A DNA stretch of 64,000 nucleotides. It comes from Betaproteobacteria bacterium (lineage in GTDB: Bacteria > Pseudomonadota > Gammaproteobacteria > Burkholderiales > Usitatibacteraceae). Below the pieces are notes generated by a model. It searched no databases. It saw nothing but the letters and a program-made list of their open reading frames with translations, and was not told the DNA's origin. Position numbers and translations under genes: made by a program. Below, in pieces: positions 24,656 to 32,248 of this stretch (its first letter is position 1; each line of letters begins with the position of its first letter). The DNA is taken from positions 186,001 to 250,000 of the forward strand of contig JADJSD010000003.1 of assembly GCA_016711875.1 (NCBI GenBank). The letters are read 5' to 3'.

Positions 24656-25630
24656 CTATTCGGCCTTGATACCCGCTTCGCGGATGGCCTTGCCCCACTT
24701 GAGGAGTTCCGCCTTCTGGAAGTCGGCGAACTGCTCGGCCGTCATCGGCAGGAACTTGGCGCCCTCCGATTCGAGGCGCTTCACGACCTCCGGCGACTGC
24801 ATGATCTTCAACACCTCGGCGTTCAGGCGCTTCACGATCTCCGGCGAGGTGCCGGCCGGCGCGAAGAGGCCGATCCAGTTGCTCACGGCAAAGCCGGGCA
24901 GCCCCGACTCGGCGACCGTGGGCACGTCCGGCAGGGCCACCGCGCGGGTCGTGCCGATGACGGCGAGAGCCCGCAGCCGGCCGGCCTTCACCATCGGCAT
25001 CACCGTGGGCATCGTCGCGAAGGCCATCGTCGTCTGTCCGCCCACGAGGTCCGTGATGGCGGGGGAATTGCCCTTGTAAGGCACGTGCACGATATCCACC
25101 TTGGCTGCCGACTTGAACATCTCGCCCGCGAGGTGGCTCGTGGTGCCGGTGCCCCCCGAGGCGTAGGTGAGCTTGCCGGGCTGGGCCTTGGCGAGCGCGA
25201 TGACGTCAGTCACGTTCTTCGCCTTCACGTCCGGATGCACCACCAGAAGGCCTTCCGCATCCAGCACGTGGGCGATGGGCACGAAGTCCTTCACGGGGTC
25301 GAACGGCATCGTCTTCATCAGGTGGACGTTGACCGCATGGGTGCCGATGTTGCTCATGAGAATGGTGTAGCCGTCGGGCGCGGCCTTCGCCACCAGGTCG
25401 GCGCCGATGTTCCCACCGGCCCCGGTGCGGTTCTCGACCACGACGGGCTGCCCCCAGAGGTCGGACAGCTTCTGTCCGATGACCCGGGCGAAGGTGTCGG
25501 CGATCCCGCCGACGGCGAACGGCACGATGAGCTTGATGGCCTTGTTGGGGTAGCCCTGCGCCTGTGCGAGGGCCGCCGCCGGGGCGGCGAGCACCGCCAG
25601 CGCCACGAGACTCGTGAAGATCTTCCGCAT
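24656..25630 (-). CDS. Bug-family tripartite tricarboxylate transporter receptor
   Basis: 324 residues with a Sec signal ending ALAQAQ, then the Bug fold: YPNKAIKLIVPFAVGG, the ligand-loop AAPDGYTILM and a domain-2 QPGKLTYASGGTGTTSHLAGEM stretch. Bug proteins bind carboxylates in the periplasm and are greatly expanded in Burkholderiales; many act without adjacent membrane components, and none are seen here. It is last in a four-gene operon with an alcohol dehydrogenase, a CitE-like lyase and an RraA-like aldolase, so its ligand is probably the acid those enzymes degrade. Confidence 0.9.
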   Translation of the reverse strand: MRKIFTSLVALAVLAAPAAALAQAQGYPNKAIKLIVPFAVGGIADTFARVIGQKLSDLWGQPVVVENRTGAGGNIGADLVAKAAPDGYTILMSNIGTHAVNVHLMKTMPFDPVKDFVPIAHVLDAEGLLVVHPDVKAKNVTDVIALAKAQPGKLTYASGGTGTTSHLAGEMFKSAAKVDIVHVPYKGNSPAITDLVGGQTTMAFATMPTVMPMVKAGRLRALAVIGTTRAVALPDVPTVAESGLPGFAVSNWIGLFAPAGTSPEIVKRLNAEVLKIMQSPEVVKRLESEGAKFLPMTAEQFADFQKAELLKWGKAIREAGIKAE

Positions 25631-25665
25631 GATTCGTTCTCCTCAGTTTCTGGTCTTTTGGTGGG

Positions 25666-26799
25666 TCAGCGGCCCATCGCCGCGGCGAAGAGCCCTTCGA
25701 AATCCGCCCGCGAAACCGGCCGCGGGTTGGTGGCCGTCGAATGGTCGGCCAGCGCGCCGTCCACCATCCGGGGCAACACGGCGTCCTCGACGCCCATCGC
25801 CCGCAGCGAGCGGGGCAAGCCGATCGCTGCGTTCAGTTCCTCGATGAAGCCCGGCAGCGCCACGCCCGAGGATACGCCGAGCGCCTTCGCGAGCGCATCG
25901 CACTTCGCGACGGCGTGGTCGTGGTTGAAGCGCAGAACCGCCGGCAGGATCACCGCGTTCAACGTCCCGTGGTGCAACACCGGGTCCTTCAGGCCACCGA
26001 GCGGGTGCGACATGGAATGGACCGCGCCCAGGCCCTTCTGGAACGTGAGGCCGCCCTGCAGCGAGGCCATCATCATGTTCCACCGCGCCTCGCGGCTTGC
26101 CCCTTCGGCCACGGCCGTGCGGATCCATCGGGCGGCCCGCGCCGCACCATCGAGGGCGATCGCATCGGCCGGAGGATTCACGCGAGGGGAGAGATAGGTC
26201 TCGATGCAGTGGGTGAGGGCATCCATGCCGGTCGCGGCCGTAAGGCGCGGTGGGAGGCCCAGTGTGAGTTCCGGATCGCAGATCGCCACCCGCGGGATCA
26301 TGGGCGGGCCGATGATGCCCAGCTTGCTGCCGTCCCGAAGGGTGATCAGGGAAGCGCGCCCGACCTCGCTGCCGGTGCCGGCCGTCGTGGGAATGGCCAC
26401 GAGGGGCGCCACCCGGGACGTGATCTTCGCCATGCCTCCCCGGATGGCGGCGTACTGGCCGATGGGGCCCTCGTGCGTCGCGAGCAGCGCCACGGCCTTG
26501 CCCAGGTCGATGGGCGAGCCGCCGCCCACGGCGACGATGCCGTCGCACCCGCCCTCGCGGTAAACCCGCGTGGCCTCCTCGACGGCTTCCTCGGTCGGGT
26601 TCTGCGGCGTGCGGTCGTAGACCTCGTGCGGCATGCCCGCGAGCGCCTCTCGCACCCGCGCGAAGACCGGGCCGGCGGCGAGCCCCGGGTCGGTGACGAC
26701 GAGGGGCCGGGTGATGCCAGCCGACCGGGCGATGTCCGCGGCGCGCGCGACCACGCCGAAATCGAATTCGATGGTGGTGAGGTAGTTGATGAGTGCCAT
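25666..26799 (-). CDS. Iron-dependent (group III) alcohol dehydrogenase
   Basis: 377 residues. The NAD-binding GGGSPIDLGKA, the TTAGTGSEV loop and the metal ligands (D and H of GMDALTHCIE, and the H residues of HSMSHPLGG and HHGTLNAVI) are all visible. The family reduces aldehydes or oxidises alcohols and hydroxy acids; relatives include maleylacetate reductase-like and 4-hydroxybutyrate enzymes. The operon context suggests a hydroxy-acid or semialdehyde substrate. Which one cannot be told from sequence alone. Confidence 0.9.
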   Translation of the reverse strand: MALINYLTTIEFDFGVVARAADIARSAGITRPLVVTDPGLAAGPVFARVREALAGMPHEVYDRTPQNPTEEAVEEATRVYREGGCDGIVAVGGGSPIDLGKAVALLATHEGPIGQYAAIRGGMAKITSRVAPLVAIPTTAGTGSEVGRASLITLRDGSKLGIIGPPMIPRVAICDPELTLGLPPRLTAATGMDALTHCIETYLSPRVNPPADAIALDGAARAARWIRTAVAEGASREARWNMMMASLQGGLTFQKGLGAVHSMSHPLGGLKDPVLHHGTLNAVILPAVLRFNHDHAVAKCDALAKALGVSSGVALPGFIEELNAAIGLPRSLRAMGVEDAVLPRMVDGALADHSTATNPRPVSRADFEGLFAAAMGR

Positions 26800-26805
26800 G
26801 GAGGG

Positions 26806-27645
26806 TCAGTCTTCCGGTGCGAAGGCGGCGACGCGCACGAGGCGCCTGATCGCCGGCCGCTCGATGAGCTTGCCCTCGAAGACGAGGGGGCGGGTGGGAT
26901 CTTCCTCGAAAGCGGCCACGATGCGACGCGCGCGATCGATCTCGGCGGACGTCGGCGTGAAGGACTCGACGATAGCCCGTACCTGGCTCGCGTGCTTGGC
27001 GGCCTTGCCCGTCATGCCAAGCGCCTTGGCCCGGGAGCACGATTCGCGCAGCCCGGCGAGATCGTCGATGACGGGATAGGGAGAGTCCAGGCAGTCGACC
27101 CCGGCCCACGCCGCGGCATGAACCACGCGCGAACGGGCATAGAGCAGGGGCTCCCAGGCCATTTCGCAACCGAGGGCCGTGGACAGGTCGAATCCGCCGA
27201 AGACGAGAGCCTTCAGTCGCGGGCTGGCCCGGGCGATGGCCGCGCAATGCTCGAGCCCTTCGCAGGTCTCGATGATCGGGTAGAACTCGACGGGGGCGGC
27301 CGACGAAAGTTCGACGGCACGCGAGATCGCGGCCGTCCCATTCACCTTGGGCAGCATCAGCGCGCCCAGAGGGCCGGGGTTGCGCGAGAGGGCGCGGATG
27401 TCTTCGTCGCCTTCCGGTGTACCGATCTCGTTCACGCGGGCGACGACTTGCATGCCCGGCGGGACCGCGAGGCCGGGAAGGGCCGAGGCGACCGCCTCAC
27501 GGCCCTCGTCCTTGCGCCCGGGCGGCACGGCGTCCTCGAGGTCGATGCAGACCAGGTCCGCGCCGCTGGCGAGCGCGGCCGGCAGCACGTCGAGGGCGAG
27601 CGCGCCCACGAAGAGCATCGCCCTCCGGCGCACGGCCTCAGGCAT
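26806..27645 (-). CDS. HpcH/HpaI or CitE-like C-C lyase
   Basis: 279 residues of the phosphoenolpyruvate-mutase/CitE barrel: an early RAMLFVGA strand, the acidic metal-site CIDLEDAVPPGRKDE, VARVNEIGTPEGDED, LMLPKVN and IIETCEGLE. The family splits or joins CoA-thioesters such as malyl-CoA or citramalyl-CoA, or 2-keto acids. It overlaps the RraA-like gene by 8 bases, so the two are translated together. Lyase and aldolase side by side suggest cleavage of a branched or hydroxylated dicarboxylate. Confidence 0.85.
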   Translation of the reverse strand: MPEAVRRRAMLFVGALALDVLPAALASGADLVCIDLEDAVPPGRKDEGREAVASALPGLAVPPGMQVVARVNEIGTPEGDEDIRALSRNPGPLGALMLPKVNGTAAISRAVELSSAAPVEFYPIIETCEGLEHCAAIARASPRLKALVFGGFDLSTALGCEMAWEPLLYARSRVVHAAAWAGVDCLDSPYPVIDDLAGLRESCSRAKALGMTGKAAKHASQVRAIVESFTPTSAEIDRARRIVAAFEEDPTRPLVFEGKLIERPAIRRLVRVAAFAPED

Positions 27646-28312
27646 GGGCCTTCAGCATGTTGTCGTAGTTCACGCGCTGGTGGGCCTCGATGGGGTCGGC
27701 CCCGGCGCGGATCTCTGCGATCACGCGCTCTTCCGTGGCCCGGACCTTCTGCGCGAAGGTGATCACCTCGGCGATCCGCTCGTGGGGAATCACCACGGTG
27801 CCGTTGTCGTCGGCGAGGATGTAGTCGCCGGGGCGCACGCGCACGCCGCCCAGCCGGATCTCCATGCCGTAGCCGGCACAGGCCGACCGCCCGCGCACCG
27901 ACTGCTGCGCGATGCCCTTGCAGTAGACGGGCATGCCGTAGACCTTGTACTCGTCCACGTCGCGCACCACGGCGTCCGAGACGCAGCCCACGAGTCCGTT
28001 GTGCTTGGCCGTCGCGCCCGCGACGCCGCCGAAGCTGTTGATGTGCGGGTTCTCGGAGCCGTCGACCACCAGCACCGAGCCTGCGCCGCCCTTCACGATG
28101 GCGCGCAGCGTGCCGAGCACGATGGACTCCTCGGCCTGGCCGAAGGGCACGACCTTCAGGGTCGCGGCCGGGCCGGCGATCTTGGCGCAGGGGTAGATGG
28201 GCAGGATGCCCTGCGGGGCGCCTTCGATACCGAGGCGATCGAGGGCGTCGGATACGTTGGGGGTCGAGACGGCAAGCAACTGGCTGACGAGGCGGCTGTC
28301 GGTCTGGGCCAT
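27638..28312 (-). CDS. RraA-like 4-hydroxy-4-methyl-2-oxoglutarate/oxaloacetate aldolase family protein
   Basis: 224 residues from ATG 28312, preceded by TTGGAGA; the upstream in-frame TTG is part of that site. Conserved features are STPNVSDAL, the glycine-rich GGAGSVLVVDGSENP and FGGVAGATAKHNGLVGCVSD with the RDVDEY stretch that holds active-site residues of the aldolases. Bona fide HMG aldolases release pyruvate; other members are decarboxylases. First gene of the operon, divergent from a LysR gene. Confidence 0.85.
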   Translation of the reverse strand: MAQTDSRLVSQLLAVSTPNVSDALDRLGIEGAPQGILPIYPCAKIAGPAATLKVVPFGQAEESIVLGTLRAIVKGGAGSVLVVDGSENPHINSFGGVAGATAKHNGLVGCVSDAVVRDVDEYKVYGMPVYCKGIAQQSVRGRSACAGYGMEIRLGGVRVRPGDYILADDNGTVVIPHERIAEVITFAQKVRATEERVIAEIRAGADPIEAHQRVNYDNMLKAHA

Positions 28313-28358
28313 CGGGTCGTTCTCCAAGGGTGTTGAGGCGGTGCGCCCAATGCTAGAC

Positions 28359-28425
28359 TTCGCCGATACTCAAGGCGAATGAATATTTTTGAAGTCATCA
28401 TCAAATTTCGCTTAACTGGAGCGAA
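28359..28425. promoter_or_regulatory. Two LysR-type binding boxes between the RraA-like operon and its regulator
   Basis: TTCGCC-N9-GGCGAA (28359-28364 / 28374-28379) and TTCGC-N9-GCGAA (28407-28411 / 28421-28425) share the same half-site, with centres 47 bases apart. The second overlaps the start of the LysR gene, as expected for autorepression. Assignment to the adjacent regulator is inference. Confidence 0.65.
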
Positions 28426-28430
28426 TGACC

Positions 28431-29405
28431 ATGGATGACCTGGCCCCGCGCGATCCCGACAGCCCCTCCCGCGTCTTCGACATGGAGACGCTGCGTTCGC
28501 TCGTGGCGCTCGCGGACCTGGGCAGCCTTGCCCTCGCCAGCGGGCGTATCGGGCGCACCCAGGCGGCTCTCAGCCAGCAGATGCGTCGCCTCGAGGAGCG
28601 CGCGGGGCAGCCTCTCTTCAGCCGGGATTCGCGCCGCCTCGTCCTCACGGAAGCCGGGCAGTTGATGCTCGGCTACGCGCGCCGCATCCTCGCCCTCAAC
28701 GACGAGGCACGGCAGGCCCTTCGCCGCACGGGGGTGTCGGGGGAGGTGAGATTCGGTTCCTCCCAGGATTTCGGCGAGACCTGGCTGCCTCCGGTGCTCG
28801 CGCAGTTCCGCAAGGCGTTTCCCGCCGTCCGCATCGAGGTGCGCATCGACGGCGGCACGCGCTCGGTGGAAGCGGTGGAGGCCGGGCAACTCGACGTGGC
28901 CCTGGCCCTCGGCCTGGGCGAGCGGGGCGACTGCGAGCGCATCGGCCAGCTGCCGCTCGTGTGGATCGCGCACAAGGATTTCGCGTGGGACGGCCGGGAG
29001 AGCCTGCCCCTCGCGCTCTTCACCGCGCCGTGCCGGTTCCGCAACCGGGGCACGGCCGCTCTCGACGGCGCCGGCATCGGCTGGAACATCGCGCTCACGA
29101 GCCCGAGCCTGTACGGCGTGTGGGCCGCGGTGAACGCGGGCCTGGGCGTCACGGTACGTACGCCCGAGGGTTTGCTGCCGGGGCTCGAGATCGTGAACGG
29201 GAAGTTCGGCCTGCCGGACCTGGGCAGCGTCGATGTCACGCTCTACTTCGGGAAGGGGCCGCGCAGCCCCGCGGTCGAGAGCCTGGCGGGTTTGCTGCGG
29301 GACCGCCTCGGCCATCGCATCGACGATCTCGAGTCGAGCCTGCCGAAGCGCACGGCCCCGCGCCGTCCCCGTTCGCGGCGGCCAGCGGCCGTCGTTTCTG
29401 CGTAG
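28431..29405 (+). CDS. LysR-family regulator of the divergent aldolase/lyase operon
   Basis: 324 residues from ATG 28431, nine bases after GGAG; ATG 28425 is possible but too close. An N-terminal winged HTH (LVALADLGSLALASGRIGRTQAALSQ region, then RLEERAGQPLFSRDSRRLVLTEAG) leads into a periplasmic-binding-like sensor domain (VRFGSSQDFGETWLPPVLAQF). A basic proline-arginine tail ends the protein. Its position makes it the likely activator of the operon. Confidence 0.88.
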   Translation: MDDLAPRDPDSPSRVFDMETLRSLVALADLGSLALASGRIGRTQAALSQQMRRLEERAGQPLFSRDSRRLVLTEAGQLMLGYARRILALNDEARQALRRTGVSGEVRFGSSQDFGETWLPPVLAQFRKAFPAVRIEVRIDGGTRSVEAVEAGQLDVALALGLGERGDCERIGQLPLVWIAHKDFAWDGRESLPLALFTAPCRFRNRGTAALDGAGIGWNIALTSPSLYGVWAAVNAGLGVTVRTPEGLLPGLEIVNGKFGLPDLGSVDVTLYFGKGPRSPAVESLAGLLRDRLGHRIDDLESSLPKRTAPRRPRSRRPAAVVSA

Positions 29406-29443
29406 CGAGGGCTTCGGGCAGGGGGCTTGCCATCCCGGGCGGG

Positions 29444-29485
29444 ATGGTGATAACTTGGTCACCATGGGTGATCATCCTGTCACCC
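29444..29485. promoter_or_regulatory. Tandem palindromic operators upstream of lexA-imuA-imuB-dnaE2
   Basis: Two palindromes with the common core GGTGA-N8-TCACC: the first has 7-bp arms (ATGGTGA/TCACCAT, 29444-29465), the second 6-bp arms (GGGTGA/TCACCC, 29466-29485). Their centres are 21 bp apart, two helical turns. A weak promoter (TTGCCA 29427-29432, GATAAC 29449-29454) overlaps the first. The sites resemble neither CTGT-N8-ACAG nor the LexA2 motifs I recall from Pseudomonas and Xanthomonas. They are the likely operators for the adjacent LexA. Confidence 0.75.
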
Positions 29486-29501
29486 GCCTTCGAGAAAGCC
29501 C

Positions 29502-30140
29502 ATGGAAACCCTTCTCACCGCACGGCAGGCCGAAATCCTGGCGACCATCCGGTCCTTCCTCGCCGAGACGGGGCGCCCACCTTCCCGGCCGGAACTCGCG
29601 AAGATCCTGGGCATCGCCTCCACCAACGCCATCCACAAGCATCTCGAGGCGCTGGTCCGCAAGGGCGCCATCGAGCTCGAGCCCCACGTGGCCCGCGGCA
29701 TTCGCCTGCTGGAAGAGGCCGGCCTGCCCCTCATCGGCCGCGTCGCTGCCGGCAGCCCCATGCTCGCCATCGAGAACGTCATGGGCCGCTACCCGGTGGA
29801 TCCGTCCCTCTTCACCCCGCGCGCCGACTACCTCCTGCAGGTGAGCGGCCTCAGCATGCGCGACGAAGGCATCCTCGATGGCGACTGGATCGTCGTGCAC
29901 CGCACCAGCGAGGCGCGCAACGGCCAGATCGTCGTGGCTCGCGTGGGCAGCGACGTCACCGTGAAGCGCCTCAAGGTCCGCGGCTCCAAGGCCGAGCTCA
30001 TCCCGTCCAACCCGGATTTCCAGACCCTCCACCTGGATCTCGAACGCGACAGTCTCGAGATCGAGGGCATCGCGGTGGGCGTGATCCGCAATCTCATGGC
30101 CGGCCCCCCGCCTTCGCGCGGCCGCCGGGTGTCCGCATGA
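29502..30140 (+). CDS. lexA: LexA-family SOS repressor of the mutagenesis cassette
   Basis: 212 residues. The N-terminal winged HTH is LexA-like (GRPPSRPELAKILGIASTNA). The C-terminal self-cleaving domain has the cut site A83-G84, catalytic S118 (SGLSM) and K155 (VKRLK), 37 residues apart as in E. coli LexA. It heads the imuA-imuB-dnaE2 operon and overlaps imuA by four bases. Damage-activated RecA should trigger its autocleavage and release the cassette. A second, housekeeping LexA elsewhere in the genome is likely, because cassette-linked LexA copies usually are the specialised one. Confidence 0.9.
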   Translation: METLLTARQAEILATIRSFLAETGRPPSRPELAKILGIASTNAIHKHLEALVRKGAIELEPHVARGIRLLEEAGLPLIGRVAAGSPMLAIENVMGRYPVDPSLFTPRADYLLQVSGLSMRDEGILDGDWIVVHRTSEARNGQIVVARVGSDVTVKRLKVRGSKAELIPSNPDFQTLHLDLERDSLEIEGIAVGVIRNLMAGPPPSRGRRVSA

Positions 30141-30781
30141 GCGCCGTGCTCGATCCGGCACGCGTTCCCGGCGTCTGGCGCGGGGGGGAAGTCGATGCAG
30201 CCTCGCCCCCCGGTGTTCCCTCGGGCCATGCACGCCTCGATCTCGAGTTGCCCGGAGGCGGCTGGCCGCGCGGGGCGCTCACGGAAATCCTGCACGACGG
30301 CGTGGGCCTGGGTGAGGTGTCGCTTCTCTTCGGCGCGCTCGCGCGCATCGCGCAGGAGGGCCGCACCATCGCCTGGATCAACCCGCCGCACCTTCCCTAC
30401 GCGCCCGCCCTGGCTTCGGCCGGCGTGGCGCTCGACGCTTGCCTGGTGGTCCGCCCTGCCACGCACGAGGATGCGCTCTGGTCTGCCGACCAGGCGCTTC
30501 GCTCGGGCGCGTGCGGGGCGGCTCTTTTTTGGCTCCCCGAAAAAACGGACTACGCCTGGCTGCGCCGGTTGCAGATGGCTGCGGAGTCCGGAAAGGCGCT
30601 CGCCGTGCTCTTCCGCCCCATCGGCGCGTTGTCGCAGGCTTCCCCGGCGCACCTGAGGCTCGTGGTCGGATCCCGTGGCGGCAACCTGACGGTCAAGGTA
30701 CCCAAGCGGCGCGGTCCGCCCCTTCATACCCCCATCACCCTGCGTACCCCCGGCCGTCCCGCCGCGCGCGTCGCGGCCTGA
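30137..30781 (+). CDS. imuA: ImuA, accessory protein of translesion synthesis
   Basis: 214 residues, ATG overlapping the lexA stop. It has a degenerate RecA-like fold: DLELPGGGWPRGALTEIL near residues 35-52, a central ALARIAQEGRTIAWINPPH strand and VVRPATHEDALWSADQ. ImuA partners ImuB and DnaE2 in the damage-induced mutasome. It lacks a full Walker A lysine, as expected for this RecA/SulA-like family. Confidence 0.88.
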   Translation: MSAVLDPARVPGVWRGGEVDAASPPGVPSGHARLDLELPGGGWPRGALTEILHDGVGLGEVSLLFGALARIAQEGRTIAWINPPHLPYAPALASAGVALDACLVVRPATHEDALWSADQALRSGACGAALFWLPEKTDYAWLRRLQMAAESGKALAVLFRPIGALSQASPAHLRLVVGSRGGNLTVKVPKRRGPPLHTPITLRTPGRPAARVAA

Positions 30782-30792
30782 GGTTCGTTCCC

Positions 30793-32235
30793 ATGCTCTG
30801 GGTCGCGCTCGAGTTGCCCGAATTGCCCCTGCAGCTCCTGGAGCGCGCCAGCGAATCGGCGCCTCCCCTCGTGGTATCGGAGGGGCCGTCGCAAAGACCG
30901 ATCGTCGCCTGTGCCAACGATGCCGCCCAGGTCGCTGGCGTGCGCGAAGGCATGACGGTCGCCGCGGCCCAGGCGCTGGCCGGTTCGCTTCGCTGCGTCC
31001 CTCGCGACGAAGCGGCCGAGCGTGAAGCCCTCGAGCGGCTTGCCGGCTGGGCCGCGCAGTTCACGTCCACGGTCTCGCTCGAGCCCACCGGCCTCGTCCT
31101 CGAGATCTCCGGGAGCCTTCGTCTCTTCGGGGGCCTGGGCAAGCTGCTCGCCGCGCTGAAGGGCGGGGTGCGCCGCCTCGGCTTTTCGGCCACGTACGGC
31201 GTCGCGCCCACGCCACTCGCGGCCCGTGTCTTCGCGCGTGCCGAGGTACGGGGCATCGCGGTGCGAAGCTGCACGACCCTGGCGGATCTTCCCGCGCGCC
31301 TGGCGGAACTCCCGCTCTTCCTGCTCGAATGGCCCGGCCGCACTCAGGAGACGCTTGCCGATCTCGGCATCCTCCGCGCGAGAGACGCCCTGGCACTGCC
31401 GCGTTCGGGGTTCGCCCAGCGCTTCGGGCCCCAGGCGCTCGCGCTCCTGGATCGTCTCGCCGGCCGCGTGCCCGATCCGCGCGTGCCCTACGAGCCGCCC
31501 GCGCGTTACAAGGCGCGTCTCGAGTTGCCGGCCGAGGCCGATGGCGTCGAGGCCATCCTGTTCCCGCTGCGGCGTCTCCTCGCCGAAATGGAAGGCACGC
31601 TCCGGGGCCGGGGCGCGGGCGTGCAGGGCCTCGATCTCGTCCTCGAACATCCGGGCAGGCGCTCGACGCGGCTTGCCCTCGCATTCCCCACGCCCGAGCG
31701 CGAGGCGGACTTCATCCTGTCCATCGCGCGAGAGCGGTTGGGCCGCACGGAGCTGCCCGCGCCCACCGTCGCGTTGCGCCTCGTCGCGGAGCGGCTGCAG
31801 TCCTGCGCCCCTCGCGAGACGAGCTGGCTTTCCGGCCGTGAGGAGAAAGCCGTGGGCCGCGCACGCCTCATCGAAAGGCTCTCGGCCCGGCTCGGCAACC
31901 CGCGCGTCTTCGGCATCGCGCTCGCGGACGACCATCGCCCCGAGCGGGGCTGGCGCTCGTCGAACCCGGCGCCCCGATCGGCGTGGGACGGCGGCGCACG
32001 CCCTGCGTGGCTGCTCAACCGGCCGCAGCGTCTCGTGGCGGGTGCGGCCGGCCCCTCGCTTCAGGGCAAGCTGGATCTCGTGACAGGGCCCGAGCGCATC
32101 GAAACGGGCTGGTGGGACGGCGAGCCCGTGAGCCGCGACTACTTCGTCGCGGCCAACCCGACCGGCGAAACCTACTGGATCTACCGCGAGCGCCGCGAGC
32201 CCGGCGCCTGGTACCTGCACGGCGTCTTCGCGTGA
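30793..32235 (+). CDS. imuB: ImuB, Y-family polymerase-like protein
   Basis: 480 residues. The start at ATG 30793 has only a weak GAGG upstream. It begins [17 protein letters not shown], where active Y-family polymerases have a catalytic aspartate motif, so the catalytic acids appear absent, as usual for ImuB. The finger and little-finger regions are recognisable ([43 protein letters not shown]). The C-terminal third supplies the scaffold that recruits DnaE2 and the beta clamp. It lies between imuA and dnaE2 with small gaps. Confidence 0.9.
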   Translation: MLWVALELPELPLQLLERASESAPPLVVSEGPSQRPIVACANDAAQVAGVREGMTVAAAQALAGSLRCVPRDEAAEREALERLAGWAAQFTSTVSLEPTGLVLEISGSLRLFGGLGKLLAALKGGVRRLGFSATYGVAPTPLAARVFARAEVRGIAVRSCTTLADLPARLAELPLFLLEWPGRTQETLADLGILRARDALALPRSGFAQRFGPQALALLDRLAGRVPDPRVPYEPPARYKARLELPAEADGVEAILFPLRRLLAEMEGTLRGRGAGVQGLDLVLEHPGRRSTRLALAFPTPEREADFILSIARERLGRTELPAPTVALRLVAERLQSCAPRETSWLSGREEKAVGRARLIERLSARLGNPRVFGIALADDHRPERGWRSSNPAPRSAWDGGARPAWLLNRPQRLVAGAAGPSLQGKLDLVTGPERIETGWWDGEPVSRDYFVAANPTGETYWIYRERREPGAWYLHGVFA

Positions 32236-32248
32236 AGCGAGCCCGCCC

